From Paraktedonobacter sp039923935 (GTDB lineage: Bacteria > Chloroflexota > Ktedonobacteria > Ktedonobacterales > Ktedonobacteraceae): a DNA stretch of 6,480 bases. Both the position numbers and the translations under genes were made by a program. The stretch is taken from contig JBDTBU010000097.1 in the NCBI GenBank assembly GCA_039923935.1, positions 1 to 6,480 on the forward strand. The letters run 5' to 3'. The notes beneath the pieces are model-generated. The model worked only from the letters and a program-made list of their open reading frames with translations. It was not told the origin of the DNA and did not search any database. Of this stretch, positions 5,530-6,480 are shown in pieces; position 1 is the first letter of the stretch; each line of letters begins with the position of its first letter.

Positions 5530-6380
5530 TACATCGGCCCAATCCCCAGGCCGCGCAAGATCATCTCGATGGCGATCACTGTGATGATTGGGATAAAGAT
5601 GATGCGTACAAACTTATTGCTCATGCGGCCCAACAGGCGGGTTCCCAGTAACGCACCTGCGAGAATACCCAGGGCAACGGGTGCGGCCACCAGGGGGGGA
5701 ATATCGCCGCGTGAGAAGTAGATGCCAGCACTGGCGGCAGCGGTTACGCCGATCATAAAGTTACTGGTCGTCGTCGAGACTTTCATGGGCAAATGCATGA
5801 CCGAATCCATTGCCAAGACTTTGAAGACGCCGCTGCCGATGCCGAGTAGACCGGAGATCACACCAGCACCATACATCATAGCCAAGCCAATGGGCGTGTG
5901 CGCTACCTCGTAGGCAACCTCGCGTTTCAGGTAGTGATCGGGGTACGTAGTGGATAGGTGCAACCAGTTGGCCCAGCGATCATTACGCACGTTGGCGGGC
6001 AATTCCTCACCAAGCTTGAAGAGTAGAGGTGCAACTGAGGTTATCAGCACAAGGCCAAAGATCACAAAAAGCAGTTGTGGCGCGATAATGCCGGTTAGAA
6101 ATGCACCTGTGATCGCGCCAGCAGTTGTGCCCAGTTCCAGGAACATGCCCAGGCGCATATTGGTCAGATGGTCGCGCACATAGGCTGCGGCGGCTCCACT
6201 GGAAGTTGCGATGACGGCGATAATGCTCACCCCAATGGCGTACTGGATGGGTAGCCCGAAGGCCAGGGTCAGCAGCGGCACAATCAGTACACCGCCGCCG
6301 AGACCTACCAGCGACCCCAGTAGACCAGCCAGTAGGGAACAGCCGAAAATGAGAAACAGACTGATAAGCGTTAAATGCAT
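5529..6380 (-). CDS. TauE/SafE family membrane permease (sulfite/organosulfur or anion exporter)
   Basis: This is an inner-membrane transporter of the TauE/SafE (former DUF81) family. Members move sulfite, sulfoacetate, other organosulfur compounds or organic anions; the substrate cannot be assigned. It is 283 residues, typical of the family. It has two homologous halves: the first repeat begins GLLGSLVGLGGG (19-30) and continues VLIVPLL, and the second has SGLLGIGSGVFKVLAMD (176-192) and STTTSNFMIG (202-211). A hydrophilic loop (about 122-160) joins them. The ATG (6380-6378) overlaps the stop of the upstream DUF1634 gene as TAATG, with AAAGGTG about 7 nt before the start, so translation is probably coupled. 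The hydrophobic helices run to the C-terminus, so the protein appears complete. It converges with the HEPN-CBS gene. Confidence 0.93.
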   Translation of the reverse strand: MHLTLISLFLIFGCSLLAGLLGSLVGLGGGVLIVPLLTLAFGLPIQYAIGVSIIAVIATSSGAAAAYVRDHLTNMRLGMFLELGTTAGAITGAFLTGIIAPQLLFVIFGLVLITSVAPLLFKLGEELPANVRNDRWANWLHLSTTYPDHYLKREVAYEVAHTPIGLAMMYGAGVISGLLGIGSGVFKVLAMDSVMHLPMKVSTTTSNFMIGVTAAASAGIYFSRGDIPPLVAAPVALGILAGALLGTRLLGRMSNKFVRIIFIPIITVIAIEMILRGLGIGPM

Positions 6381-6480
6381 TAGCCGGCACCTTTCCCTAA
6401 TAAAAAGCTGGTGAGCAGAATTGCCAGCACTATCGTTGTAATCACGACATAGCGTCGGTCATGTTCGAGCGCAAAGGCAA
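6380..6480 (-). CDS. DUF1634 family membrane protein, C-terminal fragment (5' end off the right edge)
   Basis: Only the last 32 codons and the TAA stop (6382-6380) are inside the window. They read AFALEHDRRYVVITTIVLAI, then a hydrophobic LLTSFLLG and a short GKGAG tail. That is one transmembrane segment preceded by the 'AFA.E.DR.YV.IT..VL' pattern I recognise from the C-terminus of DUF1634 proteins. DUF1634 genes are commonly found directly upstream of TauE/SafE permeases, which supports the call. The stop shares one base with the permease start (TAATG), implying a single transcript and coupled translation, and perhaps a shared complex (inference). The promoter lies outside the window. Confidence 0.8.
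   Translation of the reverse strand, partial: AFALEHDRRYVVITTIVLAILLTSFLLGKGAG

Noticed and set aside
6007..6390. Minus-strand 127-residue reading frame
   Set aside because: Out-of-frame shadow of the TauE/SafE permease, rich in Arg, Cys and His, with no domain.

Overview
The window looks like ordinary chromosomal DNA from a moderately GC-balanced bacterium. I infer a Chloroflexota member, possibly of the Ktedonobacteria type. The basis is gene style only: a THUMP-less TRM11-like methylase, an unlinked ribosomal protein L9 gene, and a TauE/SafE permease paired with DUF1634. The lineage call is tentative. I see no phage, transposon, CRISPR, tRNA or rRNA features.

Layout from left to right. 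(1) 1-947, minus strand: the N-terminal 315 codons of a TRM11/THUMPD-like SAM-dependent RNA methyltransferase, running off the left edge. (2) 948-1068: a short divergent intergenic region where two back-to-back promoter candidates share their -35 area. (3) 1069-2637, plus strand: a bifunctional NAD(P)H-hydrate repair enzyme (epimerase plus dehydratase). (4) 2618-3763, minus strand: a CAX-type Ca2+/H+ antiporter whose 3' end overlaps that of the previous gene by 20 bp. (5) 3764-3942: a structured-looking spacer. (6) 3943-4437, minus strand: rplI (ribosomal protein L9), with a good Shine-Dalgarno, a sigma70-like promoter and a leader that can be drawn in two mutually exclusive folds. (7) 4438-4744: intergenic DNA with the rplI promoter and leader and a small 8-bp tandem repeat. 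(8) 4745-5446, plus strand: a HEPN-like plus tandem-CBS protein. (9) 5529-6380, minus strand: a TauE/SafE permease. (10) 6380-6480, minus strand: the C-terminus of a DUF1634 membrane protein, joined to the permease by a TAATG stop/start overlap.

Most genes are independent housekeeping or transport functions: RNA modification, nicotinamide cofactor repair, cation export, translation, and export of sulfur compounds or organic anions. The only clear operon is DUF1634-TauE/SafE; rplI and the antiporter may be co-transcribed. The least ordinary items are the HEPN-CBS protein, which carries an R-N-x3-H motif like that of HEPN ribonucleases next to a possible adenine-nucleotide sensor, and the rplI 5' region. 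I do not see a clear multi-gene novel system here.
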